A stretch of 37,469 nt of DNA from an uncultured Bdellovibrionales bacterium (GTDB taxonomy: Bacteria > Bdellovibrionota > Bdellovibrionia > Bdellovibrionales > UBA1609), in contig CALGWV010000129.1 of assembly GCA_937936325.1 (NCBI GenBank), positions 1 through 37,469 on the forward strand. The letters run 5' to 3'. This document shows positions 1-7,033 of this stretch, piece by piece. Each line of letters begins with the position of its first letter. The first letter of the stretch is position 1. Position numbers and translations under genes: made by a program. The notes below the pieces were generated by a model. That model worked only from the letters and a program-made list of their open reading frames with translations. It was not told where the DNA came from and searched no databases.

Positions 1-5
1 GCCTA

Positions 6-2351
6 ATGTTATTAACCCTGGGATGCTCAGCGATTTGGTTCTTAGTCTTTTGCGGGATCTCACTTTTATTTTTAATCCGTCCTTTGCGTCGGGTTTTATT
101 CAGTGGCCCAATCATGAAGGTCATGAAATCTATACTCCCAAAAATCTCAGATACTGAAAGAACTGCCCTTGAGGCTGGTGTGGTCTGGGTGGAGTCCGAG
201 CTTTTTTCAGGTCGACCTAATTTTCATAAAATTCTTAAAGAAAGCTATCCCAAATTAAATGCTGAAGAACAGGCTTTTATTGACGGTCCTGTTGAAGAGG
301 TTTGCTCCATGATAGACGATTGGTCTATTTGGCAAAACAGAAAAATCCCAGATAATGTTTGGAATAAACTTAAAGAGTATAAATTTTTTGGAATGATCAT
401 TCCAAAAAATTATGGAGGTTTAGGGTTTTCAGCTTTAGCTCATAGTGCTGTGATTCAAAAACTATCTTCTAAATCCATACCTGCCTCTGTGACCGTGATG
501 GTACCCAATTCCTTAGGGCCCGCTGAGCTGCTTCTGCATTATGGAACTCAGGAACAAAAAGATCGACTGTTGCCAAAGTTGGCTAGCGGTGAAGAGATTC
601 CTTGTTTTGGTCTCACTGAGCCCACAGCAGGAAGTGATGCCGGATCTATTTTATCTTATGGTGATATCTACAAATCAGAATCAGGAGAAGTTTCTATACG
701 TTTGAACTGGAATAAGCGTTGGATTACTCTAGCGTCCATTTCTACCACATTAGGTTTAGCTTTTAATCTTCGAGATCCTGATAATATTTTAGGTCGTGGA
801 AAAGATTTAGGCATTACTTGTGCCCTTATTCCTACAAAGAGCCCAGGTGTGGTCGTTGGGCAACGTCATGATCCACTGGGCGTTCCTTTTTACAACTGTC
901 CCACCCAAGGTGTGAATGTTGAAATCCCTCTAGAAAAATGTGTTGTGGGCGGCATGGACGGAATCGGTAAAGGTTGGCATATGCTTATGGATTGCTTAGG
1001 TGCGGGGCGAGGTATTTCTTTACCTTCTCAAAGTGCTGGTGGGACAAAAAGCATTTACCGCTATGCCGGAGCTCATGCTGTTATTAGGAAACAGTTTGGT
1101 CTCTCAATAGGAAAATTCGAAGGTGTGGGTGAGCCCTTAGCTCGTATTGGAGCTTATAACTATATGCTTGAAGCTTGTCGTACGTTTACCTGCGGAGCTA
1201 TTGATGCTGGCGTTAAACCTCCGGTCGTAACAGCAATAGCTAAGTATCATTGTACTGAAGCTTTTAGAACGGTGATCAATGATGCCATGGATATTGTAGG
1301 GGGCGCGGCGATTTCAAGAGGTCCAAAAAATTTCTTAGCTCATCCTTATATAGCCACTCCAATAAGCATCACTGTGGAAGGGGCTAATATTCTGACACGT
1401 ACTCTTATGATTTTTGGGCAGGGGGCTTTAAGAGCCCACCCATTTGCTTACAAAGAAGTAAAGGCTGCTGAAAATAATGACGTGAAGGCTTTTGATTTAG
1501 CTTTTTGGGGGCATATTGGCCACATAACACAAAATAAATTTAGGGCCTTTTTACTCAGTGTCACTCGTGGGCGTTTAGCGCTTAGCGTTCCTGGTGGTCC
1601 TCTTAAACGTTGCTATCAAAAACTCAGTTGGGCTTCTGCTTGTTTTGCCATTTTAGCTGATGTGGCTATGGGATCTCTTGGGGGAACCTTAAAATTTAGA
1701 GAAAAAATAACTGGAAGATTTGCTGATATTTTATCTTGGCTTTATTTAGGGACAGCCACCCTCAGACGTTTTGAAGCCGATGGACGTCTTAAAGAAGATC
1801 TTCCCTATGTCAGATTTATTATGGAGATGGCATTTTCTGAAATGCAAAAGGCGTTTTTAGGGATATTAAAAAACTTAAAAGTTCCAGGCTTCACTTGGTT
1901 CTTTAAGTATGTTCTTGGATCTTGGACTCGTTTTAACTCTTTTGGCGAAGGACCTTCCGATGCAGTAGGCGGAGCGATTGTGAAGTCTATGCTTCAACCC
2001 GGAGCACTTAGAGATCGTCACACTGATGGGATTTGGCAGACAGAAGACATGGATGAAACTTTTGGACGCTTAGATGTGACCTTTAGGAAATGTTTTGAAG
2101 CTGCTGAAGTTGAAAAGAAAGTTAAAAAGGCCATGAAGAAAAAACTCATTCCAAAATCAAGAATTTCTGTGGCACTGGATGCCGCAGTTGAAAAATCAGT
2201 CATCACTGAGGCTGAAAAAAATCTTTTAGCTGAAGTGGAACAACTTCGTTGGGAAGCCATTCAGGTGGATGATTTTTCTGAAGAAGAGTACCAAGGCTAC
2301 TCTACGAATCATCAGGTTTCAGGCCTGGATATGAACTTATCTGGAAAGTAA
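6..2351 (+). CDS. fadE: FadE-type acyl-CoA dehydrogenase (5' end possibly cut)
   Basis: Flavin-dependent dehydrogenase for the first step of fatty-acid beta-oxidation (acyl-CoA to trans-2-enoyl-CoA), in the large FadE family rather than the roughly 380-residue soluble class. A hydrophobic segment at residues 5-25 resembles the membrane anchor of E. coli FadE. Residues about 75-490 form the acyl-CoA dehydrogenase core, with the flavin-contact stretch GLTEPTAGSDAG near 202 and the conserved ITVEGANILTR motif carrying the likely catalytic Glu458. The roughly 290-residue C-terminal extension fits the FadE-specific DUF1974 region. The 781 residues compare with 814 in E. coli. The frame is open to the left edge, so the first visible ATG may not be the true start. 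It fits functionally with the hydratase, dehydrogenase and mutase genes at 11.9-16.8 kb, although not in one operon with them. Confidence 0.93.
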   Translation: MLLTLGCSAIWFLVFCGISLLFLIRPLRRVLFSGPIMKVMKSILPKISDTERTALEAGVVWVESELFSGRPNFHKILKESYPKLNAEEQAFIDGPVEEVCSMIDDWSIWQNRKIPDNVWNKLKEYKFFGMIIPKNYGGLGFSALAHSAVIQKLSSKSIPASVTVMVPNSLGPAELLLHYGTQEQKDRLLPKLASGEEIPCFGLTEPTAGSDAGSILSYGDIYKSESGEVSIRLNWNKRWITLASISTTLGLAFNLRDPDNILGRGKDLGITCALIPTKSPGVVVGQRHDPLGVPFYNCPTQGVNVEIPLEKCVVGGMDGIGKGWHMLMDCLGAGRGISLPSQSAGGTKSIYRYAGAHAVIRKQFGLSIGKFEGVGEPLARIGAYNYMLEACRTFTCGAIDAGVKPPVVTAIAKYHCTEAFRTVINDAMDIVGGAAISRGPKNFLAHPYIATPISITVEGANILTRTLMIFGQGALRAHPFAYKEVKAAENNDVKAFDLAFWGHIGHITQNKFRAFLLSVTRGRLALSVPGGPLKRCYQKLSWASACFAILADVAMGSLGGTLKFREKITGRFADILSWLYLGTATLRRFEADGRLKEDLPYVRFIMEMAFSEMQKAFLGILKNLKVPGFTWFFKYVLGSWTRFNSFGEGPSDAVGGAIVKSMLQPGALRDRHTDGIWQTEDMDETFGRLDVTFRKCFEAAEVEKKVKKAMKKKLIPKSRISVALDAAVEKSVITEAEKNLLAEVEQLRWEAIQVDDFSEEEYQGYSTNHQVSGLDMNLSGK

Positions 2352-2360
2352 TTTTTTTTT

Positions 2361-2382
2361 AATGAGGTCTTGGGACCTCATT
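2361..2382. repeat. 9-bp hairpin between fadE and the next gene
   Basis: AATGAGGTC and GACCTCATT are separated by four bases, ten bases after the fadE stop. A run of nine T lies before the stem on the plus strand, not after it, and the stem is followed by AAGTTTGG. It is therefore not a standard plus-strand terminator. It could attenuate read-through into the transporter gene 20 bases downstream. Confidence 0.5.
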
Positions 2383-2402
2383 AAGTTTGGAGCTTTTAGA
2401 CT

Positions 2403-3260
2403 ATGGCGAGATGGAAAAGAGCTCAAATTTACATGGGGCTAGCGAGCCTCTTTTTTGTTTTAGCTCATAGCTCTGTCAGAGTCCTCAAGCACATGCCTGT
2501 CTCAGAGCTGGTTTTTGTAAGATCCTTAAGTGCTGTAGTCTTTGCTTTAATTTATTTTACCAAGGTAAAAAAAAGTCCTCTCGGTACTATGAGCCGAGCT
2601 CTTTTTTACAGAGGGGCTTATGGTGGCATTGCCTTGGCTCTCTACTTTACAACTTTAACGAACATTCAATTTTCATCAGCAGTGACGATTAATTATCTAG
2701 CCCCACTTTTGGCCGTGGTATGGAGTTTCATTTTATTAGGTGAAAAACCAGGCTTTTATTCCATAGTCGGTTTGGGCTTGGCTTTTTCGGGAGTCTTAGT
2801 CATTCACGGAGTGGACCCTAGCCTTGAGCTTAAGTATTTACTCATGGCCTTGGGGGCGGCATTTTTTGCAGGACTTGCTTACACCTATGTGCGTGTCGCT
2901 AGTCTTAAAGATGAGCCGATGGTGATCGTGTTTTACCTTCCCCTAGTTGTACTCTTGCCTTCATTCATATGGATGTGGCCTGATGCGGTTTGGCCGAATA
3001 CCTTTGAGGTGTTTTGGCTCACTGTGATGTCTCTTTGTGTTTTTGCAGCACAATACTTGATGACTTTGTCTTACAGTATGGAAGAAGTTCACAATGTCAG
3101 CGTGCCTAGATACCTCACCATTTTCTGGGCCTGGGTTTTTGGCCTTGTTTTTTTTGATGAGGTTTTTTCCCTTTGGGGTCTTCTAGGAGTCCTCTTGGTC
3201 TTTGTCGGTCTCCTTGTGAGTCGGCGAAAAATCACTCCAAAGCCCAATGTCATTTCTTGA
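2403..3260 (+). CDS. EamA/DMT-family inner-membrane transporter
   Basis: A 285-residue, almost entirely hydrophobic protein with about ten predicted membrane helices in two homologous halves, as in the EamA (DUF6) drug/metabolite transporter superfamily. The first half runs from about residue 9 to 132, with SVRVLKHMPVSELVFVRSL after helix 1 and NYLAPLLAVVWSFILLGEKP at its end. The second half runs from about 145 to 275 and ends with the parallel motif FFDEVFSLWGLLGVLLVFVGLL. A Shine-Dalgarno sequence (TTGGAG) lies ten bases before the ATG. The substrate cannot be inferred; the family exports metabolites, amino acids and nucleosides. It follows fadE by 51 bases on the same strand, with a hairpin in the gap. 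Confidence 0.88.
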   Translation: MARWKRAQIYMGLASLFFVLAHSSVRVLKHMPVSELVFVRSLSAVVFALIYFTKVKKSPLGTMSRALFYRGAYGGIALALYFTTLTNIQFSSAVTINYLAPLLAVVWSFILLGEKPGFYSIVGLGLAFSGVLVIHGVDPSLELKYLLMALGAAFFAGLAYTYVRVASLKDEPMVIVFYLPLVVLLPSFIWMWPDAVWPNTFEVFWLTVMSLCVFAAQYLMTLSYSMEEVHNVSVPRYLTIFWAWVFGLVFFDEVFSLWGLLGVLLVFVGLLVSRRKITPKPNVIS

Positions 3261-3290
3261 ATAAAACTTTGAGCCTCTATACATTGGAGT

Positions 3291-3476
3291 TAAGGGCTGT
3301 TGAACATTCACATGTCCACTGCGAAAAGCATCTCAAGTGGGAACTAGAGTGTACTCAGAAAAACTAAGCTCGACTTAGTCTGAACTCCAGCCTTCACTTA
3401 ATTTTGTCTGTGCGCACTCTACTCTCTTGTGACCTGCTTTTCTCGTTTGCAGAAAGTGAATGTTCAATAGCCCCTA
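3291..3476 (-). mobile_element. TA-flanked miniature inverted-repeat element, copy 1
   Basis: About 182 bp between two TA dinucleotides. The ends are near-perfect inverted repeats: AGGGCTGTTGAACATTCAC on the left against GTGAATGTTCAATAGCCCC on the right. Much of the interior is also palindromic: GAAAAGCA recurs inverted as TGCTTTTC, and the centre has ACTAAG-CTCGA-CTTAGT. The reverse complement aligns without large gaps, apart from about 13 missing bases, to the element at 4764-4937, at roughly three-quarters identity. It carries no ORF of its own, so it fits a non-autonomous MITE of the TA-inserting (IS630/Tc1-like) type. The right end abuts the ribosome site of the exported-protein gene at 3501. 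Confidence 0.75.
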
Positions 3477-3500
3477 ATGCAAGTTCCTTGGGGGGGATAT

Positions 3501-4670
3501 ATGAAGTTATTGGGACGTGTTTTAATTTATATCAGTTTAAGTTCCGTTTTTATTTCTGTAGCTTGTGCAGAAATTTATAATTCAGATATTTTTACGCAAA
3601 ATGAATCTCAAGTTTGTCGTAAATTTGCCTCAACTATTGACGTCACAGATGCCCGTTATATCAAACCTAAGTTGGATCTTTTCACTAAAGCCATGACTCA
3701 TATTGCAGATGATATGAAAAACTCTGAACTGGGTTTGGAGTTAGAGCGTCAGTTTAAAGAGATGTCAGAAAAATTAGGAATCGAGTTAGAGCTTCCAGAT
3801 GTAAAAAAAGCTCCGGAGCTTTTAGATGGGCTGAGTGATCAGTTTCATGAGGTTATGGAAGAGCTTAAAACCTATAGAAACTATGTCAAAGTGAGTGACT
3901 ACCTTCCCAAAGCTATGTTTATTAACCTGGGGGGACGTTTTGGAACATTCGCACGCTTTCTAGGTGGGGGAACATCTTTAAACCTAGCCTTTATTATTAT
4001 GCCTCATAGGCACCACTGCATAAATAAAGAAGATTTAAATACGCTCATGGCTCTCTCTAAATCTAAAGCTGCAGCTTTAGATTTTTTAATTCAAACTATG
4101 GATGAGGCTGATAGAAACTTAAGTCTTTATAAAAGAGGTTTTAGTCTTTTTTCTGAAGTAGAAACAAGGAAAACATACGAAGGACATGAGTTAGTCATTC
4201 GTTCTGTCCATGACATAGATATAGAGCCCACCTTGATGTTTAACATAGGTTTGGGAGTTTCTGCGGGACCTTCCAAAAGCACAGGTGTGCGATTAGGGAT
4301 GGGGTTTATCTTCTGGCAACATGATCGCATTTTGGGTCCAAAAGATTTGTACGGAGATGGAATTTCAATTTCACTAGACGGGCGATTTTTTAAGTGGGGC
4401 GTTAACGGTAAACTAACAGCAATCAATAGAGACTATGAGGAAGACAAATCCCCTATAGATTTTGATTATATAATGATTGCTGCAAGTACAGATTTCTCCA
4501 TTGTAAAAGATAAACAAATCGTAAATGCAAAAGTAAAGTTCAACTATTCAAACGTCAAAGATCCTGGTGAAATTTTAGCAATACTTAAGCTCTCCAAAAT
4601 ATGGGATATGATGAAAGCAGGAATTAACGCAGGCTTTGAAAAAACTCTAGAGGAGTATCAAGCCCCTTAA
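3501..4670 (+). CDS. Exported protein of unknown function between two inverted MITE-like copies
   Basis: Not recognised as a known family. The chosen ATG has seven G residues (3490-3496) four bases upstream and begins a typical signal peptide of about 23 residues (hydrophobic ILYISLSSVFISVA-type core, cleavage likely after ACA). An earlier in-frame ATG at 3477 overlaps the repeat element and would add eight residues, spoiling the signal. The mature part (about 366 residues) has an acidic helical stretch to about residue 120. It then has a glycine-rich, alternating-strand region (GGRFGTFARFLGGGTSLNLAF, GLGVSAGP, GVRLGMGFIFW) that suggests an outer-membrane or membrane-associated beta structure. 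It is bracketed by inverted copies of a MITE-like element, which hints at recruitment as a cassette. Confidence 0.8.
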   Translation: MKLLGRVLIYISLSSVFISVACAEIYNSDIFTQNESQVCRKFASTIDVTDARYIKPKLDLFTKAMTHIADDMKNSELGLELERQFKEMSEKLGIELELPDVKKAPELLDGLSDQFHEVMEELKTYRNYVKVSDYLPKAMFINLGGRFGTFARFLGGGTSLNLAFIIMPHRHHCINKEDLNTLMALSKSKAAALDFLIQTMDEADRNLSLYKRGFSLFSEVETRKTYEGHELVIRSVHDIDIEPTLMFNIGLGVSAGPSKSTGVRLGMGFIFWQHDRILGPKDLYGDGISISLDGRFFKWGVNGKLTAINRDYEEDKSPIDFDYIMIAASTDFSIVKDKQIVNAKVKFNYSNVKDPGEILAILKLSKIWDMMKAGINAGFEKTLEEYQAP

Positions 4671-4698
4671 GGGGTCGTCTGTTTCACGTCATTGTTGA

Positions 4699-4718
4699 CC
4701 CAGATCCGCGGATCTGGG
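4699..4718. repeat. Perfect 20-bp palindrome
   Basis: CCCAGATCCGCGGATCTGGG is its own reverse complement with no spacer. It lies 28 bases after the stop of the exported-protein gene and 45 bases before the second MITE-like copy. It could be a dimeric protein-binding site or part of a transcription-end structure; there is no following T run. Confidence 0.6.
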
Positions 4719-4763
4719 AGTTGAAAAAGACCACTCAAAGCTATGCGTTAAACTTGCAAAGCT

Positions 4764-4937
4764 TAGGGTCCGTTGAACATTCGAGAAAAGCAGCTCACAA
4801 GAAAGTAGAGCGCGCACATGCAAAATTAAGTAAAGGATTGAGTTCCAACTGAGTCGAGCATAGTTTTGTCAGCGCCCAATCCAGTTCCGACTTGAGATAC
4901 TTTTTCCAGTGGACTTAAGAATATTAAACTGTCCCTA
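4764..4937 (+). mobile_element. TA-flanked miniature inverted-repeat element, copy 2
   Basis: About 170 bp between TA dinucleotides, with ends GGGTCCGTTGAACATTC and GAATATTAAACTGTCCC (imperfect inverted repeats). It aligns along its length to the reverse complement of 3293-3474. Shared blocks include GAGAAAAGCAG, CAAAATTAAGT, GAGTCGAGC/AAGTCGAGC and CAGTGGAC. Relative to copy 1 it lacks about 13 bases just inside the left end. The two copies therefore stand inverted around the gene at 3501-4670. Confidence 0.75.
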
Positions 4938-5068
4938 AGATCCAGGCATTAACTTCTTCTATTCATAATACTGGAGTTTATTAAATGAGATCTTAATTCT
5001 TTTCTCTAACTCCTGTTTTAAATTTAATGGGTCAATTCTTGAGAGTTAAAAATTCAACTATAATGGAA

Positions 5069-5995
5069 TTATTTTGGAATCCATAAAAATAAAAACCAAA
5101 GCAAATTAGCCCAAAATAAATGAACCAGCTGCATCCAAAGTGGTGCTAATAGAAACAAGTTTAAAAATCCAATGAGGATTCCTAAGAGCCCGACAATGAA
5201 AAGAGATTTGTGAGCGTAGACTTTAATTTGTTTTAAGGCCACGACACCTATGCCCCATACTGTCAATAAAGCAATTATAGGATGAAACACTCGTATTTGT
5301 ATGAGCCAAGATGAGTCTGAAGAAAAGTCCTTGGCAATGCCTTCAGCTAGGCTTTTTGAAGGGTAAAGTGTGTCACCAAGAGCCGTCAGGGCACCAGTCA
5401 CTCCCAAGAGTAAAAACCCAATAAAAGTGATCCAATAAATGAACCCAGGTTTGTAGTTGATCTTTTTTGTCCATGACCAATTCATAAAATGATCTTTACC
5501 CATCTCTAAGGACAATTGTGAAATGAGTCTCACCAAAGCTCCTGTTAAAGCCAAAGTATTTACAAGATGCATGACCATGGACCACGCCCGTTCTGTTGAG
5601 GGGTTGTCTGCAACAAGACCAAATAGTACAAGCCTGGCTCCAATCAGTGCCTCAGTAGTGGTAAAAAAGAGAACAAGAAGACTTAGGTTTCGGGCTCTTT
5701 GGGAGAACTCAGATCTAAACAAAACAATAACAAAACCCAAAATCAAGATGCCGTAAAGCCCAGAGGTCGCCCGGTGAAAATATTCAATCAGTGTAGGCCA
5801 ACTCGAAGTCGACGGAAAAAACTCCCCATGGCAACTCGGCCAATGCCGGCCACACCCATCCCCAGACCCAGAGGCCCGAACCAAGGCTCCCCAAACAATC
5901 ACAAACCAAGTATAAATCAAAAGCCAACTCCACCGTCTTAGGTGCCAGTCTCCTTTTGAGGATGTGCTGCGTAATAATGTGTTCTGTGTACTCAT
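5069..5995 (-). CDS. ctaA: Heme A synthase (COX15/CtaA family)
   Basis: Inner-membrane enzyme oxidising the C8 methyl of heme O to the formyl group of heme A for aa3-type oxidases. 308 residues with about eight membrane helices in two similar halves. The family landmarks are in order: VRASGSGDGCGRHWPSCHG with the paired cysteines near residues 48 and 55, EYFHRATSG (first heme-ligand histidine), MVMHLVNT, then RVFHP and QLVHLFWANLLW in the second half, giving the four conserved histidines. No cytochrome-oxidase or ctaB gene is in the window, so it stands alone. There is no clear Shine-Dalgarno before the ATG. About 370 bases upstream on the same strand lies a terminator-ended small transcript, so it may have its own promoter or depend on read-through. 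Confidence 0.93.
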   Translation of the reverse strand: MSTQNTLLRSTSSKGDWHLRRWSWLLIYTWFVIVWGALVRASGSGDGCGRHWPSCHGEFFPSTSSWPTLIEYFHRATSGLYGILILGFVIVLFRSEFSQRARNLSLLVLFFTTTEALIGARLVLFGLVADNPSTERAWSMVMHLVNTLALTGALVRLISQLSLEMGKDHFMNWSWTKKINYKPGFIYWITFIGFLLLGVTGALTALGDTLYPSKSLAEGIAKDFSSDSSWLIQIRVFHPIIALLTVWGIGVVALKQIKVYAHKSLFIVGLLGILIGFLNLFLLAPLWMQLVHLFWANLLWFLFLWIPK

Positions 5996-6360
5996 AGTAT
6001 GGGGTTATAACATATGCGAGACTAAAATGAAAAAATTTCATATAGTTAACAATCGAGATAACTGCTGTTCTTAAGAAACTTAAATAAGCAAACTAAAAAG
6101 GTCGCTGTGTTTGATAATTTCAAACTAAAATTAACTCAGCTTTTATGGGTGGTCCAAGTCTCGATGCTCCCGGCTTATGGGGCATCAGAAAAAAATTCTG
6201 CTCCTTAGATAGGTGAAGGGAGTCAAATCCATGTTTTTAAACGCTGCATAGAGTTTGCAACTCTAGTCTATGAAATCCATTAAGGGATTCCCCAAACAGG
6301 CCCTTAGTTTCTTAAAAAAATGAATATTTTTGCGATGTCTCCTTTTTTATTAAAATCGAT

Positions 6361-6386
6361 AAAAAAAGGCCCCCGAAAGGGAGCCT
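6361..6386 (-). terminator. Rho-independent terminator of the small minus-strand unit
   Basis: Read on the minus strand: AGGCTCCC, a TTTC loop, GGGGGCCT (one mismatch), then seven T. It is a standard terminator placed 27 bases after the stop of the 13-codon ORF, and it should also limit transcription from upstream reaching ctaA. Confidence 0.8.
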
Positions 6387-6394
6387 AGAATCTG

Positions 6395-6464
6395 ATCACC
6401 CTAAAGGGAGTATTACCCGTTTAGGGTGATGCGCATTTCGTATGAATTATTCATGGGCATCACC
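6395..6464 (-). promoter_or_regulatory. Two mutually exclusive hairpins over the small ORF
   Basis: The segment GGTGATGC (plus 6425-6432) is complementary to GCATCACC at 6457-6464, which overlaps the ribosome-binding site. Most of the same segment also belongs to an 11-bp perfect stem with 6395-6405 (ATCACCCTAAA against TTTAGGGTGAT at 6420-6430). The RNA can thus either hide its ribosome site or fold a stem downstream of it, but not both. Inside the first loop ATGAAT and ATTCAT are again complementary. Confidence 0.55.
6413..6454 (-). CDS. 13-residue peptide ORF with strong translation signals
   Basis: Reads MNNSYEMRITLNG then TAA. A full AAGGAGG ribosome site ends eight bases before this ATG (6463-6469). 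Two in-frame upstream codons (ATG at 6460, GTG at 6463) are too close to the ribosome site. A promoter (6492-6520) sits just upstream and a terminator just downstream, so the whole transcript would be about 125 bases. The peptide is not hydrophobic and has no run of one amino acid, so it resembles neither a type I toxin nor a classical amino-acid leader peptide. I do not recognise it. The ORF may exist to let ribosomes control the hairpins rather than to make a product. Confidence 0.5.
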   Translation of the reverse strand: MNNSYEMRITLNG

Positions 6465-6473
6465 TCCTTCTTT

Positions 6474-6520
6474 GCTATATATAGCTCTTTTAGGATAGCA
6501 AAACCGAGGCCATTTCTCAA
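6474..6520 (-). promoter_or_regulatory. Promoter and 5' hairpin of the small unit
   Basis: On the minus strand TTGAGA (6515-6520) and TATCCT (6492-6497) are 17 bases apart, close to the sigma-70 consensus. The expected start falls at about 6485, exactly at the palindrome GCTATATATAGC (6474-6485), which would form a hairpin at the RNA 5' end directly before AAGGAGG. Confidence 0.6.
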
Positions 6521-6886
6521 ATTTAGATTTAAAATTTGGACCAAATGATAATCCTTATACGTCAGATAAAGTAACTGAAATATGAACATATTTTCGGTAT
6601 TTCTATTTTTTAGGAATTTAGATGTCAACAAAACAAAGCTGGGCTCTCAGCAGGCATACCTGAAGAAAGATTTAGGCTGATCTGGAAAAAAAGCTCTTGC
6701 TCTTTTGGCTAGTATAAAGCTATTTGAAGGCACGTGTTATAGTTTTATCTCGTAAAGAAGAAACGATAAGCTGTAACATATTTGCTGATAGGCAGCCTCG
6801 GCTTTAAGTTTATAAAATTTAGATCACAGTGGTGAAAATTCAAAACAAGTTTAAAGTGAGAGAAACTGATAAATTTTGAATTCTTT

Positions 6887-7001
6887 GAGATTTTTAAATT
6901 TAAGGCTCTTTTCCTTAAAGATAAAAACGAGTTCCGCAGCGAAGCGAGGACTGTCTGAGCTTTTTATCTTTAAGGAAAAGAGCCTTAAATTTAAAAACCT
7001 C
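6887..7001. repeat. Long inverted repeat (41-bp arms, 33-base loop) before fumC
   Basis: Arms 6887-6927 and 6961-7001 match in 40 of 41 positions. With a 3-base gap the match continues outward through AAATTTTGA. The arms are AT-rich; the 33-base loop is GC-rich (contains CCGCAGCGAAGCGAGGA). The right arm ends 32 bases before the fumC start, so the structure would lie in the fumC leader or end a transcript before it. No T run follows either side. Confidence 0.9.
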
Positions 7002-7033
7002 AAAATCAAAATTTAAAACAAAAGGACCAAATT

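Larger units (their letters stand above)
4671..5068. other. Gene-free stretch between convergent genes
   Basis: 398 bases without a credible gene. It holds a CCCCTTAAGGGG palindrome overlapping the upstream stop codon, the 20-bp palindrome at 4699, the second MITE-like copy (4764-4937), and then about 130 AT-rich bases in which only an isolated TATAAT (near 5058) stands out. Confidence 0.7.
5996..7033. other. 1-kb intergenic region with several structured elements
   Basis: No conventional gene is visible. In order it holds: an RNA-capable hairpin at 6163-6186 (GATGCTCC and GGGGCATC, 8 bp with one G-U); AGAGTT-TGC-AACTCT near 6250; the minus-strand small unit at 6361-6520; a TTGACA-17-TAGAAA promoter-like pair on the minus strand near 6600-6630; a plus-strand stem at 6735-6778 (TGTTATAG... 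with ...CTGTAACA); and the long inverted repeat at 6887-7001 in front of fumC. Confidence 0.6.

Noticed and set aside
3173-3367. 64-residue ORF overlapping the EamA gene end
   Set aside because: It lies out of frame over the transporter gene and the repeat element, with no ribosome site.
6413-6631. Longer 72-residue reading of the small minus-strand ORF
   Set aside because: The promoter at 6492-6520 and the ribosome site at 6463-6469 lie inside this frame; only the last 13 codons follow them.
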